Below are positions 24,332-33,368 of a stretch of DNA of 64,000 nt, piece by piece. Position 1 is the first letter of the stretch. Each line of letters starts with the position of its first letter. The stretch spans positions 1,534,220-1,598,219 of the forward strand of contig NZ_CP007128.1 of NCBI RefSeq assembly GCF_000522985.1. Reading direction: 5' to 3'. Both the position numbers and the translations under genes were made by a program. Origin of the DNA: Gemmatirosa kalamazoonensis. Lineage in GTDB: Bacteria > Gemmatimonadota > Gemmatimonadetes > Gemmatimonadales > Gemmatimonadaceae. The notes under the pieces were generated by a model. That model was not told the origin of the DNA and made no database searches. It worked only from the letters and a program-made list of their open reading frames with translations.

Positions 24332-26560
24332 ATGTCCCCGCGTCGCTTCCACGCAAGTTCGGTCGCCCTCCTCGCCCTCGTGGCCACCGGCGCTGGCGCG
24401 CAGGACCGGCTGCCGTCCATGCCCGGCTACGACCGCTACCAGCAGATGCTCCCGTCCTACCAGGGCGCCGTGCGCCTCGGGAGCGTCCTCGGCGGCTTCG
24501 GCTTCGGGCGCGCTGCGGGCGGACGGGGCGTCGTCCCACCGAGCGGGGTCACCTGGTCGGCCGACGGGCGCTTCCTCGACTACGCCGCGAGCGGCACGCG
24601 CTACCGCCTCGACCTCGCGTCGAAGACGAGGAGCACCCTCGCCGGCGACGCCGCGGCCACGCCGGCCGGCCCCCCGCCGTTCCTCGGTCGCGGGGGCGGG
24701 GAGCCGATGCGCGGCTGCGGCGGCGCGATGCTCCCGCCGCCCGAGCGGGGGCGCCAGCGCCCGGTCGCCGCCTCGCCGGACGGCAAGCTCCTCGCCCACT
24801 ACCGCGACCGCAACGTCTACGTCTGCGACGCGGCCGGCGCGAACGAGGTCGCGGTCACGACCGACGGCAGCGAGAAGACGCGCACCAAGTACGGCACCGC
24901 GTCGTGGGTCTACGGCGAGGAGCTCGGCCAGACCACGGCGATGTGGTGGAGCCCGTCGGGCGACCGGCTCGCGTACTTCCGGTTCGACGAGAGCCAGGTC
25001 CCCGACTTCTACATCACGCAGAACGAGACGAAGCTCCAGACGACGCTCGACGTCGAGGCGTACCCGAAGCCCGGCGTGCCGAACCCCGTCGTCGAGCTGT
25101 ACGTGTACGACGTCGCCACGAAGCAGAGCCGCAAGATCGACGTGCGCGACGGCAAGCCGTTCACGAACGACGTCGTCGGCCACTACGTGTACGACGTGCG
25201 CTGGGCGCCTAACGGAAAGGATCTGCTCATCCACCGCACGAACCGCCGCCAGAACGTTCTCGAGCTCGCGGCCTGCTCCGCGGCGACCGGCGCGTGCCGC
25301 GCGATCATCCACGAGGAGTGGCCCACCGGGTGGCTCGAGAACCATCCCACGATGCGCTTCCTCGCCGACAGCAACCGGTTCATCTGGGAGTCGGAGCGCA
25401 CCGGCTTCAAGAACTACTATCTGTACGATCTCGACGGCCGCCTGCTGAAGACGCTCACGCGCAACCCGTTCGAGGCCGCGGGCATCGTGCGCGTCGACGA
25501 GCGCGCGAACGCGCTCTGGTACCTCGCGCGCGACGGCGACAACTACCTGAAGACGCAGCTCCATCGCGTGAGGCTCGACGGCACCGGCGACCGCCGCCTC
25601 ACCGATGCTGCCTTCGCGCACCAGGTCGACGTGTCGCCCGACGGCAGGTTCTTCGTCGACGTCGCGCAGACGCACGACCGGGCGCCGGTGTCGCGCCTCG
25701 TCGATGCCGCGTCCGGGAAGGCCGTCGCCGAGCTGGCGACGAGCGACGTATCGCAGATGGAGCAGCGCGGCATCCGCAAGGCGGAGCTGTACAGCTACCT
25801 CGCCGCCGACGGCAAGACGACGCTCTACGGCGAGATCTGGTTCCCGTCGAACTTCGATCCGTCGAAGCAGTACCCGGTGCTCACCGCGGTCTACGGCGGC
25901 CCGGAGTCGGGGAGCAACGTGCCCACCGAGACGTTCAGCGCCGGCAACCCGCTCACCGAGTACGGCTTCATCGTCGTCTCGCTGTCGTCGCGCGCCGCAC
26001 CGGGGCTCGGCCGCCGCGCGCTCGACGCGATCTACATGAAGCTCGGCCAGACCGAGATCGACGACATGGCCGAGGGGATCAAGGCGCTCTACGGCCGCCC
26101 GTACGTCGACCGCAACCGCGTCGGCATCTACGGCACGTCGTACGGCGGCTACTCGGCGGTGATGTCGATCCTCCGCCACCCCGACGTGTTCGCCGTCGCC
26201 TCGTCGGAGTCGCCGCCGACCGACTGGCGCAACTACGACACGATCTACACCGAGCGGTACATGTGGATCCCGCAGGAGAACGCCGAGGGCTACGACAAGG
26301 GCGCGGCGATGACGTACGTGAAGAACCTGCGCGGTCGGCTCATGCTCTACTTCGGCACGCTCGACAACAACGTCCACACGAACAACACCATGCAGCTCGT
26401 GCGCGCGCTGCAGGCCGCCGGCAAGAGCTTCGAGCTGCAGGCCGGGCCGGACCTCGGCCACAGCAGCCTGAACGCGAACCGCCGCATGGAGTTCCTCGTC
26501 GAGAACCTGATCCAGCGCCCCGAGCGCATCCGCCAGGGCTACGATCGGGCGACGCCGTAG
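24332..26560 (+). CDS. Dipeptidyl peptidase IV-type S9 peptidase
   Basis: A 742-residue secreted peptidase. The signal peptide ends near GAGAQ (residue 24). The DPPIV-type propeller spans about 70-470 and includes WVYGEELGQTTAMWWSPSG, where Glu196-Glu197 correspond to the pair that binds the substrate N-terminus. The alpha/beta-hydrolase domain holds Ser603 in GTSYGGYS, Asp678 in GTLDNN and His710 in DLGHSS, a complete triad. It would remove N-terminal dipeptides, often Xaa-Pro, from peptides in the periplasm. AGGAG precedes the ATG. It stands alone, followed by gntK after 16 bases. Confidence 0.93.
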   Translation: MSPRRFHASSVALLALVATGAGAQDRLPSMPGYDRYQQMLPSYQGAVRLGSVLGGFGFGRAAGGRGVVPPSGVTWSADGRFLDYAASGTRYRLDLASKTRSTLAGDAAATPAGPPPFLGRGGGEPMRGCGGAMLPPPERGRQRPVAASPDGKLLAHYRDRNVYVCDAAGANEVAVTTDGSEKTRTKYGTASWVYGEELGQTTAMWWSPSGDRLAYFRFDESQVPDFYITQNETKLQTTLDVEAYPKPGVPNPVVELYVYDVATKQSRKIDVRDGKPFTNDVVGHYVYDVRWAPNGKDLLIHRTNRRQNVLELAACSAATGACRAIIHEEWPTGWLENHPTMRFLADSNRFIWESERTGFKNYYLYDLDGRLLKTLTRNPFEAAGIVRVDERANALWYLARDGDNYLKTQLHRVRLDGTGDRRLTDAAFAHQVDVSPDGRFFVDVAQTHDRAPVSRLVDAASGKAVAELATSDVSQMEQRGIRKAELYSYLAADGKTTLYGEIWFPSNFDPSKQYPVLTAVYGGPESGSNVPTETFSAGNPLTEYGFIVVSLSSRAAPGLGRRALDAIYMKLGQTEIDDMAEGIKALYGRPYVDRNRVGIYGTSYGGYSAVMSILRHPDVFAVASSESPPTDWRNYDTIYTERYMWIPQENAEGYDKGAAMTYVKNLRGRLMLYFGTLDNNVHTNNTMQLVRALQAAGKSFELQAGPDLGHSSLNANRRMEFLVENLIQRPERIRQGYDRATP

Positions 26561-26576
26561 TCGTTAGGCATCTCCC

Positions 26577-27089
26577 GTGGCGCCGAACGTCGTCGTGCTC
26601 ATGGGTCCGGCCGGCGCCGGCAAGACGACCGTGGGCGAGCGGCTGGCCGAGTCGTTGGGCTGGCCGTTCGCCGACGCCGACGCGTTCCATCCCGCGTCGA
26701 ACGTCGAGAAGATGCGGCGGGGCGAGGGGCTCACCGACGCCGACCGCGCGCCGTGGCTCGCCGCGCTGCGCGAGGCCGTGCGCGCCACGCTCGCCCGCGG
26801 CGACCATCTCGTGCTCGCCTGCTCGGCGCTGCGCCGCAGCTACCGCGAGGCGCTCGTGCCGCCCGACGCGCCGAGCGGCGCCGTGCGCTTCGCGTATCTG
26901 CACGTGAGCCGCGCCGAGCTCGCGCGGCGGCTCGCCACGCGCGTCGGCCACTACGCGCCCCCATCGCTGCTCGACAGCCAGCTCGCGACGCTCGAGGAGC
27001 CGGCGCCGGAGGAGGGGATCGCCTGGATCGACGGCGAGCGTCCGGTGCCCGACGTCGTGGCCGCGCTGGTCGCCCTCTTGCGCGGATGA
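26577..27089 (+). CDS. gntK: Gluconokinase
   Basis: A 170-residue kinase that phosphorylates D-gluconate to 6-phosphogluconate. The Walker A loop is GPAGAGKTT (residues 10-18), followed by the gluconate-site pattern DADAFHPASNVEKMRRG and LTDADRAPWL, then CSALRRSYRE and LEEP. This is the full set for GntK. The start is GTG 26577. It lies 16 bases after the peptidase gene and ends inside a palindromic operator-like site, so it may be regulated with the following gene. No gluconate permease is nearby. Confidence 0.92.
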   Translation: MAPNVVVLMGPAGAGKTTVGERLAESLGWPFADADAFHPASNVEKMRRGEGLTDADRAPWLAALREAVRATLARGDHLVLACSALRRSYREALVPPDAPSGAVRFAYLHVSRAELARRLATRVGHYAPPSLLDSQLATLEEPAPEEGIAWIDGERPVPDVVAALVALLRG

Positions 27090-27104
27090 TACGCTTGTAT
27101 CATC
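27085..27104. promoter_or_regulatory. Palindromic operator candidate
   Basis: GATGATAC-GCTT-GTATCATC is a perfect 8-bp inverted repeat with a 4-base spacer. It is AT-rich compared with its surroundings, overlaps the gntK stop and lies directly before the cyclodeaminase-family gene. It has no T-run, so an operator is more likely than a terminator. The binding protein is unknown. Confidence 0.5.
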
Positions 27105-27128
27105 GTGGGGGCCCCGCACCCGCGCTCG

Positions 27129-28127
27129 ATGCCGCCCACGCAAGCGCACACGCTCGTCCTCACGCGCGCCGACGTCGTCGCCCTGCTCGACCTCGACGCG
27201 TGCATCGACGCCGTCGAGGACGCGTTCCGCGCCCACGCCGCGGGTTACGTGCTGCCGGCCGGTGTGCTCGGGACGCGCGCCGCCGAGGGCGGCTTCCACG
27301 TGAAGGTCGCCGGGCTGCGGCGCGGGCGGCCGTACTACGCCGCGAAGGTGAACGCGAACTTCCCCGGCAACGCGGGCCGCGGGCTCCCCACCATCCAGGG
27401 CGTCGTCGCGCTGCACGATGCCGCCGACGGCTCGCTGCTCGCGCTGCTCGACTCCGGCGCGCTCACGGCGCTCCGCACCGCCGCCGCGACCGCCGTCGCC
27501 GCGCGGCACCTCGCCCGTGTCGACGCGCGCACCGTGACGGTCGTCGGCTGCGGCGTGCAGGGGCGCGCACAGCTCCGCGCGCTCGCCCGGGTGCGGCCGC
27601 TCGCGCGCGCGTACGCGTGCGACCACGATGCGGCCGCGGCGCGCGCGTTCGCCGACGAGCTGTCGCGCGCGCTCGCGATCCCCGTGGAGGTGGCCGCCGA
27701 CCACCGCGCCGCGGCGTCGGCGAGCGACGTCGTCGTCACGTGCACCACCGCGCGCGGCGCGCTGCTCGACGCGGGCGACGTGCGCGCCGGTGCGTTCGTC
27801 GCCGCCGTCGGCGCCGACGCGGAGGACAAGCAGGAGCTCACGCCCGCGCTGCTCGCGTCGAGCGCCGTCGTCGTCGACGTGCTCGCGCAGTGCGCCGCGA
27901 TCGGCGACCTGCACCACGCGCTCGACGCCGGTGCGATGCGGCGCGACGACGTGCGCGGCGAGCTCGCCGACGTGGTGAGCGGCCGCCGGCCCGGCCGCCT
28001 GCGCGACGACGAGGTCGTGGTGTTCGACAGCACCGGCACCGCGCTCGAGGACGTCGCCGCCGCGGCCGTGATCTACGAGCGGGCGTGCGCGCTCGGCCGC
28101 GGCGTCGCGCTCGTGTTAGGCACCTGA
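27129..28127 (+). CDS. Ornithine cyclodeaminase/mu-crystallin family protein
   Basis: A 332-residue NAD(P)-dependent enzyme of the family that includes ornithine cyclodeaminase, alanine dehydrogenase (archaeal type) and ketimine reductases. The N-terminal substrate half shows FHVKVAG, YYAAKVNANFPGN and GALTALRTAAATAVAARHL; the Rossmann half begins VTVVGCGVQGRAQLRAL (GxGxxG) and continues with VVVTCTTAR and VGADAEDKQEL. ATG 27129 was chosen over GTG 27105, which abuts the palindrome; neither has a clear ribosome site. Substrate cannot be decided from motifs. Confidence 0.85.
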   Translation: MPPTQAHTLVLTRADVVALLDLDACIDAVEDAFRAHAAGYVLPAGVLGTRAAEGGFHVKVAGLRRGRPYYAAKVNANFPGNAGRGLPTIQGVVALHDAADGSLLALLDSGALTALRTAAATAVAARHLARVDARTVTVVGCGVQGRAQLRALARVRPLARAYACDHDAAAARAFADELSRALAIPVEVAADHRAAASASDVVVTCTTARGALLDAGDVRAGAFVAAVGADAEDKQELTPALLASSAVVVDVLAQCAAIGDLHHALDAGAMRRDDVRGELADVVSGRRPGRLRDDEVVVFDSTGTALEDVAAAAVIYERACALGRGVALVLGT

Positions 28128-28151
28128 GGCCCACCCATCGGAGGTCGCGCC

Positions 28152-28616
28152 ATGCAGTGGATCACGCGCCAGCACCCGAAGATCGACCGCGTCGCCTGCC
28201 CGTGGCTCGTCGCGCGCTTCATCGACGCGGAAGCCGAGTTCCTGTTCGTGCCGCCGGACGACGTCGCGTCCGAGGCGGCGCGCACGGGCGCGGTCCCGTT
28301 CGACGTCGACGGCGTGGAGCTGTCGCACGACGGCCCGCGCTGCAGCTTCGACGCGTTCCTCGCGAAGTACGCCGTCGACGATCCCGCGCTCGACACGATC
28401 GCGACCATCGTGCGCGGCGCCGACACCGCGCGGCTCGACCTCGCGCCGCAGGCGGCCGGGCTGCTCGCGATCTCGCTCGGCCTGTCGCGCCTCTTCCGCG
28501 ACGACCACGAGATGCTCCGCCACGGCTTCGTGCTGTACGACGCGCTCTATGCCTGGTGCCGCGAGGCGCGCGACGAGACGCACACGTGGAACCCGCAGCG
28601 CACGGCGGCCGCGTGA
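28152..28616 (+). CDS. ChrB C-terminal domain protein
   Basis: A 154-residue protein that matches only the C-terminal domain of the chromate-resistance regulator ChrB: MQWITRQHPKIDRVACPWLV, ARFIDAEAEFLFVPP, CSFDAFLAKY, LGLSRLF and HGFVLYDALYAWC. The N-terminal half of full-length ChrB is absent and no ChrA chromate pump is nearby, so chromate sensing should not be assumed. It follows the cyclodeaminase gene by 24 bases and ends before a strong hairpin terminator. Confidence 0.85.
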   Translation: MQWITRQHPKIDRVACPWLVARFIDAEAEFLFVPPDDVASEAARTGAVPFDVDGVELSHDGPRCSFDAFLAKYAVDDPALDTIATIVRGADTARLDLAPQAAGLLAISLGLSRLFRDDHEMLRHGFVLYDALYAWCREARDETHTWNPQRTAAA

Positions 28617-28651
28617 ACCCGGTGAACCGCGTCGTCCACGGGTGAAAACGC

Positions 28652-28681
28652 CGACGGCGGCTCGATCCCGAGCCGCCGTCG
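28652..28681. terminator. Bidirectional hairpin terminator
   Basis: A perfect 13-bp stem CGACGGCGGCTCG / CGAGCCGCCGTCG with a 4-base loop between two convergent genes. Read leftwards it is followed by CGTTTTC, so it suits the minus-strand gene best. Confidence 0.65.
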
Positions 28682-28711
28682 CGTGCGCTGCCTAACGTCG
28701 TTGGGCGCTCG

Positions 28712-29956
28712 TCACGGCACCCGCGGGTGCGCGGTGCGCTCGCCGCCCGAGCTGCTCGAGCCGGTCGAGCTGGACGGCGTCGACGACGATCCCGACGAGC
28801 TGCCCGACGAGCTGCTCGACCCGGCGTTCGTGTACCCGCTGCCGCGCGACACCGACGGCTCCGAGCGGTTCTCCGTGTAGCCCTGGCCGCGCACGACGCG
28901 CGGGTTCGTGCTCGGAGTCGCCGGCGTGTCGCCGTTGCGGACGATGATGATCGGGCCGCTGTAGCCGTAGCCGTAGCCGCCGTACGGGTACCCGTACGGG
29001 CTGCCGTAGCCGTACCGGTAGCCATACGGCGAGTAGTACGACCCGTACGCGCCCCAGCCGAACGGCGAGTAGCCGTACGGGTCGATGTACACCGGGATCG
29101 TCCGGCCGCTCACGACGTTCCCCTGCGACGCGTTCGACGGGCGGAGCAGGTCGGCGTCACGCGAGCCGCGGTTGATCGCGAACGTCTTCGGGAACGTGAG
29201 CGCCACCATGAGGTCCGTCACGCTCCCCGGCACGCCCGCGTCGGCGAGCGACACGAGGTCCTTCGCGTCGAGCGCGAAGCCCTGGCCGCGCTCGAGCAGC
29301 CACGCCTCGACGACCGGCGTCTGCGCGTGCTTCACCGCGTCGGTGACGTCCTCGGGGCCGATCGGGCCCGCCGCCGCGCCGCGCGCGGTGCTCACCGCCA
29401 GCGCGGCGCCGGAGATCCGGCTCGTCACCTCGGCCGGCAGGCCCGCGAGGTCGGTCACCGGGCGATAGCGCGTGACGTGCACGCCGCTGTTCTTCCCCGT
29501 CGTCACGCCCTGCACGTCGAGCCACTCGCCGCTCGGCGCGAACGCGAGGATGCCGCTCGTCGAGCGCTTCACGCCGTCGCAGGTGAGGTCGGCCTTCAGG
29601 TACACGCGCAGGCCGTCCGCCGACCACTCGGCGCTCTCGACCCCGGTGCATCCCTCGCGGCCGATCTCGTGCTTCGCACCCGTCGCGTCGACGTGCGTGC
29701 GCTCGGCCACCTTGCCGTTCACGACGTTCATGACGTCGACCTCGGACGGGCCGCCGCTCGGCACGACGCAGACGCGCATCGCCTTCGCGTCGTCCGTCGT
29801 CGTGATGGCGTTGTCCGGCGACACCGGCTGCCAGCAGCCGACGAACGCCCGCCAGCGCGTGTCGGTCTGGGCGCCGCTCTGGGCCCCGGCCGTGGTCGAC
29901 GCGAGGGCGCCGACGACGAGCGTCGCCGCGAGCGTGTACGTGATCCGTGCTCTCAT
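28712..29956 (-). CDS. Secreted protein with Tyr/Gly-rich and Ser-rich tail
   Basis: A 414-residue exported protein of unknown function. The signal peptide ends near TAGAQ (residue 26). Residues about 30-270 form a globular part with FVGCWQPVSP, CVVPSGG and GREGCTGVESAEWSADG, which resembles a lipocalin-like opening but is not a confident match. Residues about 300-345 are a Tyr/Gly/Pro tract (GYGSPYGYPYGGYGYGYSG) and the last 50 are Ser/Gly-rich. Such tails are flexible and often surface-exposed. ATG 29956 has GGAG upstream. It follows the beta-barrel gene by 14 bases in one operon. Confidence 0.7.
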   Translation of the reverse strand: MRARITYTLAATLVVGALASTTAGAQSGAQTDTRWRAFVGCWQPVSPDNAITTTDDAKAMRVCVVPSGGPSEVDVMNVVNGKVAERTHVDATGAKHEIGREGCTGVESAEWSADGLRVYLKADLTCDGVKRSTSGILAFAPSGEWLDVQGVTTGKNSGVHVTRYRPVTDLAGLPAEVTSRISGAALAVSTARGAAAGPIGPEDVTDAVKHAQTPVVEAWLLERGQGFALDAKDLVSLADAGVPGSVTDLMVALTFPKTFAINRGSRDADLLRPSNASQGNVVSGRTIPVYIDPYGYSPFGWGAYGSYYSPYGYRYGYGSPYGYPYGGYGYGYSGPIIIVRNGDTPATPSTNPRVVRGQGYTENRSEPSVSRGSGYTNAGSSSSSGSSSGSSSTPSSSTGSSSSGGERTAHPRVP

Positions 29957-29970
29957 GGTCTGCTCCTCGG

Positions 29971-30765
29971 TCAGAATCGGACGGTCAGGCCGGCCGTCGC
30001 TGCGAGCCCCGACAGATCGATGCGCTGGAAGCCCGCATAATCCGAGCTGAGCCCCGCGCGCCCCCACGTATACCGCGTCTCCGCCGTGAGCGCGAGTCGC
30101 GGATTCAGCGTGTAATCCAAGCCCCCGAATGCGTGCGCCTCACCCGTCCAGTTCGACGACTCGAACGTCGCCGTGAAGATCCGCGTGTTCGGCGTGTTGA
30201 AGTCGACGAAGTCGCCCTGCTGCTGGAAGCGGTACCAGATGAACCCGCCGCCGCCGCCGAGGTACGGCGAGAGACGGCTCGGCACCCAGGCGAACTTCCC
30301 GATCGACCGGCCGCGCGGCGTCAGGTACAGCTTGAGGCTCCCCGTGATCGGCACGCGCTGGAACGTCGTCGTCTGCTCGATCTCCGCGTTCTGGTTGCTG
30401 CCGACCGTCTCGGTGAAGTCGCGGTAGTGCGACCGCGTCCGGTTGCCCGCGTACGAGCTGCCGAGCACGAAGTCGAGCCGGTCGGAGATCCGGACGCCGA
30501 TGTCCGCCGCCAGCGACGGCGCGCTGAAATCGCCCTTCGACAGGGTGAGCTTCCCGATCGTGGAGGGGTCGGTGAAGATGTCGCTGCCCGCCGTGGCGTG
30601 GTCGTACCCCGCCCGGATGGACAGCGACCCGACCGGTGTGCCGAGCAGGAACCCCTTGCCAGGCCCCCCGCCCTGAGCGAGCGCCGCCGCGGCCGGTGCG
30701 GCGAGACACGCGACGAGCGAGAGCGCCGAGAGCGACGTGCGACTGCCGAAACGGTGACGCGACAT
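29971..30765 (-). CDS. Outer-membrane beta-barrel protein
   Basis: A 264-residue protein with a signal peptide (cleavage near ALAQ, residue 31) and alternating hydrophobic strands ending in the terminal aromatic TAGLTVRF, the usual C-terminal signal for barrel insertion. Repeated amphipathic strands such as PYLGGGGGFIWYRFQQQ, ALTAETRYTWG and LSGLAATAGLTV fit an eight-stranded barrel of the OmpW/PorT-like size class. The start ATG 30765 has GGGGAAG upstream. It heads a two-gene operon with the Tyr/Gly-rich secreted protein. No enzymatic residues are recognisable. Confidence 0.75.
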   Translation of the reverse strand: MSRHRFGSRTSLSALSLVACLAAPAAAALAQGGGPGKGFLLGTPVGSLSIRAGYDHATAGSDIFTDPSTIGKLTLSKGDFSAPSLAADIGVRISDRLDFVLGSSYAGNRTRSHYRDFTETVGSNQNAEIEQTTTFQRVPITGSLKLYLTPRGRSIGKFAWVPSRLSPYLGGGGGFIWYRFQQQGDFVDFNTPNTRIFTATFESSNWTGEAHAFGGLDYTLNPRLALTAETRYTWGRAGLSSDYAGFQRIDLSGLAATAGLTVRF

Positions 30766-31130
30766 GGGACTTCCCCGGCACATGTGATCGGCCAAGCGGG
30801 CCGGCGACCTGCGCGACGAGAACGGCGTGGCCTCCTCCACGATCTGGCGAGACGCTCGAGTGCGCAACGCCAAGAGGGTGCCACCGGCGGGGGTCACCCG
30901 CCGCGTGCGCAAGCTCCACATCTACTACGCTTTACCTGCCACGGACGTTCATTCGCCCGAGGGCGGCGTCCCTCCGCGGCGACAGCGGTGTCACCACCGG
31001 GCGACAGTGGGTCCGGTCCCGCGCCACGCGTCAGGCGCGCGCTCGCTCGGGCGACGCGGTTCGTCACATAGCGGTCGCGGTCGGCGCGTGATCTGCACTC
31101 GGGAGCCACGTCCTCAATGCAGGAGGACGT
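30766..31130. other. 365-base divergent intergenic region
   Basis: Gene-free region between two divergently transcribed genes, so it should hold both promoters. I see a ribosome site GGAGGACGT just before ATG 31131 and the locally AT-rich word CTACGCTTTACCTG near 30927-30940, but no convincing dyad, terminator or member of hairpin families A-H. Confidence 0.5.
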
Positions 31131-31823
31131 ATGCACGTCGCGTTCGAACGGTCGCGGGTCTCGCACCGGACGCTGACGGTGCTGGCGCTCGCCGGTTGGG
31201 TCCTCACCACGACGCCGCCACTCCGCGCGCAACGCGGAGACACCCTGTCGCGCGGCCCGGTCCAGCGTGCCGCGGTCATCTTCACGCGGATCGACTCCGC
31301 CGTCCGCGCCGCCGGCGTCCGCCTCGACTCCGTGGCGCCGCTCCGCTCGGAGCAGGGGTGCCGGATGGTGCGCGGGGCGGTGCTCGGCATGGCCGCGTAC
31401 CAGGGGTACCGTGCCGGCAGCCTCACGCACGTGACGGTGCGGAGCTGGCACGGCCCGCCGGCGATCGTCTTCGGCGCGGAGGCGGTCGGCGCCGCCACGG
31501 CGGTGGCGTGGGCGATGTTCGAGCCGCTGCCTCGGCCGATCCCGCTCTGCCCGGCGGAGATGCGCACGATCTCCGGCCGCTCCCCGAACGGCACCATCGG
31601 CTGTCGGGCGTCGCAGATCACCGCGGGGATGCTCGGCATGTCGAGCGGCTCGGTCGCCGCCGCCGTCGTCGCGCCGACGGTGACGGTGTTCGAGTTCCTC
31701 GGCGGCCGCACGAAGGCGCACCGACGGCGCGACCGGAAGATGATCGTGATCGGGCTCCCGCTCGCCGGCGCGACGGCCGGCGCGTTCGACGCGCACCGCC
31801 GAACGCCCTGTCGGTCGAGGTAG
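31131..31823 (+). CDS. Unknown membrane protein, tandem paralog 1
   Basis: A 230-residue protein with an N-terminal signal or anchor segment (residues 12-33) and three later hydrophobic stretches. I recognise no family. It is a clear paralog of the next gene: both carry an early GCR/GCQ..RAAVLG block, then LCP-x-x-MRT-x-SGRS, a Cys-Arg-Ala stretch, GMLG-SSGS and a C-terminal LPLAGATAGAF / LPVAGAVAGVL helix. The conserved cysteines (one after LPLCP or LPFCP, one at GCRAS or SCRAA) may pair. GGAGG precedes the ATG. Confidence 0.65.
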   Translation: MHVAFERSRVSHRTLTVLALAGWVLTTTPPLRAQRGDTLSRGPVQRAAVIFTRIDSAVRAAGVRLDSVAPLRSEQGCRMVRGAVLGMAAYQGYRAGSLTHVTVRSWHGPPAIVFGAEAVGAATAVAWAMFEPLPRPIPLCPAEMRTISGRSPNGTIGCRASQITAGMLGMSSGSVAAAVVAPTVTVFEFLGGRTKAHRRRDRKMIVIGLPLAGATAGAFDAHRRTPCRSR

Positions 31824-31912
31824 CGCGCCGATATGTTCGGCGCCCGGCAGCGTACTGAGCCGCGACGACGCGGCGACCGTACGAGCACCGGCGTCCGCTT
31901 CACGGGTGCGAC

Positions 31913-32590
31913 GTGCGTCCTCCCCGAATCCACGACGGCCTCGCGCGGGCCGTCGCGCTGCTGCTCGTTTCCGCGTGCGCATCGACGACACTCAGGGCGC
32001 AGCAGCCCGACAGCGCGCAACGCGGTCCCATCGCGCACCCGACGGGGGCCCTCGTCGCCGGCGATTCGTCGGCCGCCGTCGTGTCCCAGGAGGCATTCCG
32101 GCTCAACGCCGGCTGCCAGCTCTCGCGGGCCGCGGTGCTCGGGATCGGGGGCTACATGGGCTACGTGATGGGTGACCTGGCGGCGCTGTCGATGACACCG
32201 GGCCACCTGCCGTCACGCGACACGTTCCTCGGCGTCGGCGTCGTCGGAGCGGTCGTCGGGGTCGTCTCGTACGCGGACGTTCCACTCGCGCACAGGCTGC
32301 CGTTCTGCCCGAGAGCGATGCGCACCGTTTCCGGGCGATCGTCGCTCGGCGCCGTGTCGTGTCGCGCGGCGCGGGTCGTGAACGGCATGCTCGGCTTCTC
32401 GAGCGGGAGCCTGGTCGCCTTCCTCGTGAACTTACCCGGGGAGCTCGGCGACGGCCTGCACGGCGACACGCGCGCGCATCACAAGGCCAGGGCGATGGCG
32501 TCGGTGACGCTGCCCGTCGCCGGTGCCGTCGCCGGTGTGCTCATGGCGGGCGAGCAGCCGGTCTGTCGCGCGAGGCGGGCCGCGCGCTGA
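31913..32590 (+). CDS. Unknown membrane protein, tandem paralog 2
   Basis: A 225-residue paralog of the preceding gene, starting at GTG 31913 with a lipobox-like LVSAC in its N-terminal segment. Shared blocks are described for the partner; this copy has a longer hydrophobic pair (GIGGYMGYVMG and FLGVGVVGAVVGVVSY). Identity between the two looks low outside the blocks, so the duplication is not recent. The pair is flanked by a beta-barrel operon and cutC. There is no GTTAGGC word in either gene, unlike most genes of the window. Confidence 0.65.
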   Translation: MRPPRIHDGLARAVALLLVSACASTTLRAQQPDSAQRGPIAHPTGALVAGDSSAAVVSQEAFRLNAGCQLSRAAVLGIGGYMGYVMGDLAALSMTPGHLPSRDTFLGVGVVGAVVGVVSYADVPLAHRLPFCPRAMRTVSGRSSLGAVSCRAARVVNGMLGFSSGSLVAFLVNLPGELGDGLHGDTRAHHKARAMASVTLPVAGAVAGVLMAGEQPVCRARRAAR

Positions 32591-32612
32591 CGACGGCGGC
32601 TATCGTTCCGCC

Positions 32613-33368
32613 ATGCCCGTCGTCGTCGAAGCCTGCATCGATTCCGTCGCCTCCGCCGTGGCGGCCGAGCGTGGCGGCGCCGCGCGCGTGGAGCTGTGCG
32701 ACGCGCTGCACGACGCCGGCACGACGCCGAGCGCGGGGATGATCGCGGCGGTGAAGGAGCGCGTGCGCGTTCCCGTGTTCGTCATCGTCCGACCGCGCGG
32801 TGGCGGCTTCGTCTACTCCGCCGAGGAGCTGGACGTCATGCGCCGCGACGTGATCGCCGCCCGGCGGCTCGGCGCCGACGGCGTGGTGATCGGCGCGCTG
32901 CGGCCCGACGGCACGGTGGACGACGCGGCGACGCGCGCGCTCGTCGACGCCGCCGAGGGACTGCCGGTGACGTTCCACCGCGCGTTCGATCTCGTGGCCG
33001 ACCGCGACGCCGCGCTCGACGCGCTCGTCGCCTGCGGCGTGTCGCGCGTGCTGACGTCCGGCGGCGCGCCGTCGGCGATCGAGGGCGCCGACGCGATCGC
33101 CGCGCTCGTGCGGCGTGCCGCGGACCGTCTCACCGTGCTGGCCGGCGGCGGCATACGCGAGGCGCACGTGGCCGAGCTGGTGCGCCGCACCGGCGTGCGC
33201 GAGGTGCACGTGCGCGGCAGTCGACTGACGCGCACCGAGATGACGTCCGCGAACGGCGCCATCCGCCTGCGCAAGCCGCTGCCCGACGACGAAGGCGCGT
33301 GGGAGGAGACGGACGAGGCGCGCATCCGCGAGCTCGTGCACCGGGCGAACGCGGAGCCGGGCGGGTGA
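32613..33368 (+). CDS. cutC: CutC family protein (copper homeostasis)
   Basis: A 251-residue TIM-barrel protein. The start MPVVVEACIDSVASAVAAE and the blocks RVELCDALHDAGTTPS, VPVFVIVRPRGGGFVYS, GADGVVIGAL, TFHRAFD, VLTSGGAPSA and LAGGGIR cover the CutC fold from end to end. The family was linked to copper tolerance in E. coli, but a direct copper role is disputed; conserved residues line the barrel like an enzyme site. Start ATG 32613 was selected at the conserved PVVVEAC. Its stop overlaps the GTG of the next gene (GTGA). Confidence 0.92.
   Translation: MPVVVEACIDSVASAVAAERGGAARVELCDALHDAGTTPSAGMIAAVKERVRVPVFVIVRPRGGGFVYSAEELDVMRRDVIAARRLGADGVVIGALRPDGTVDDAATRALVDAAEGLPVTFHRAFDLVADRDAALDALVACGVSRVLTSGGAPSAIEGADAIAALVRRAADRLTVLAGGGIREAHVAELVRRTGVREVHVRGSRLTRTEMTSANGAIRLRKPLPDDEGAWEETDEARIRELVHRANAEPGG

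Noticed and set aside
28152-28616. Complete chromate-resistance regulator ChrB
   Set aside because: Only the C-terminal domain is present and no chrA is nearby.
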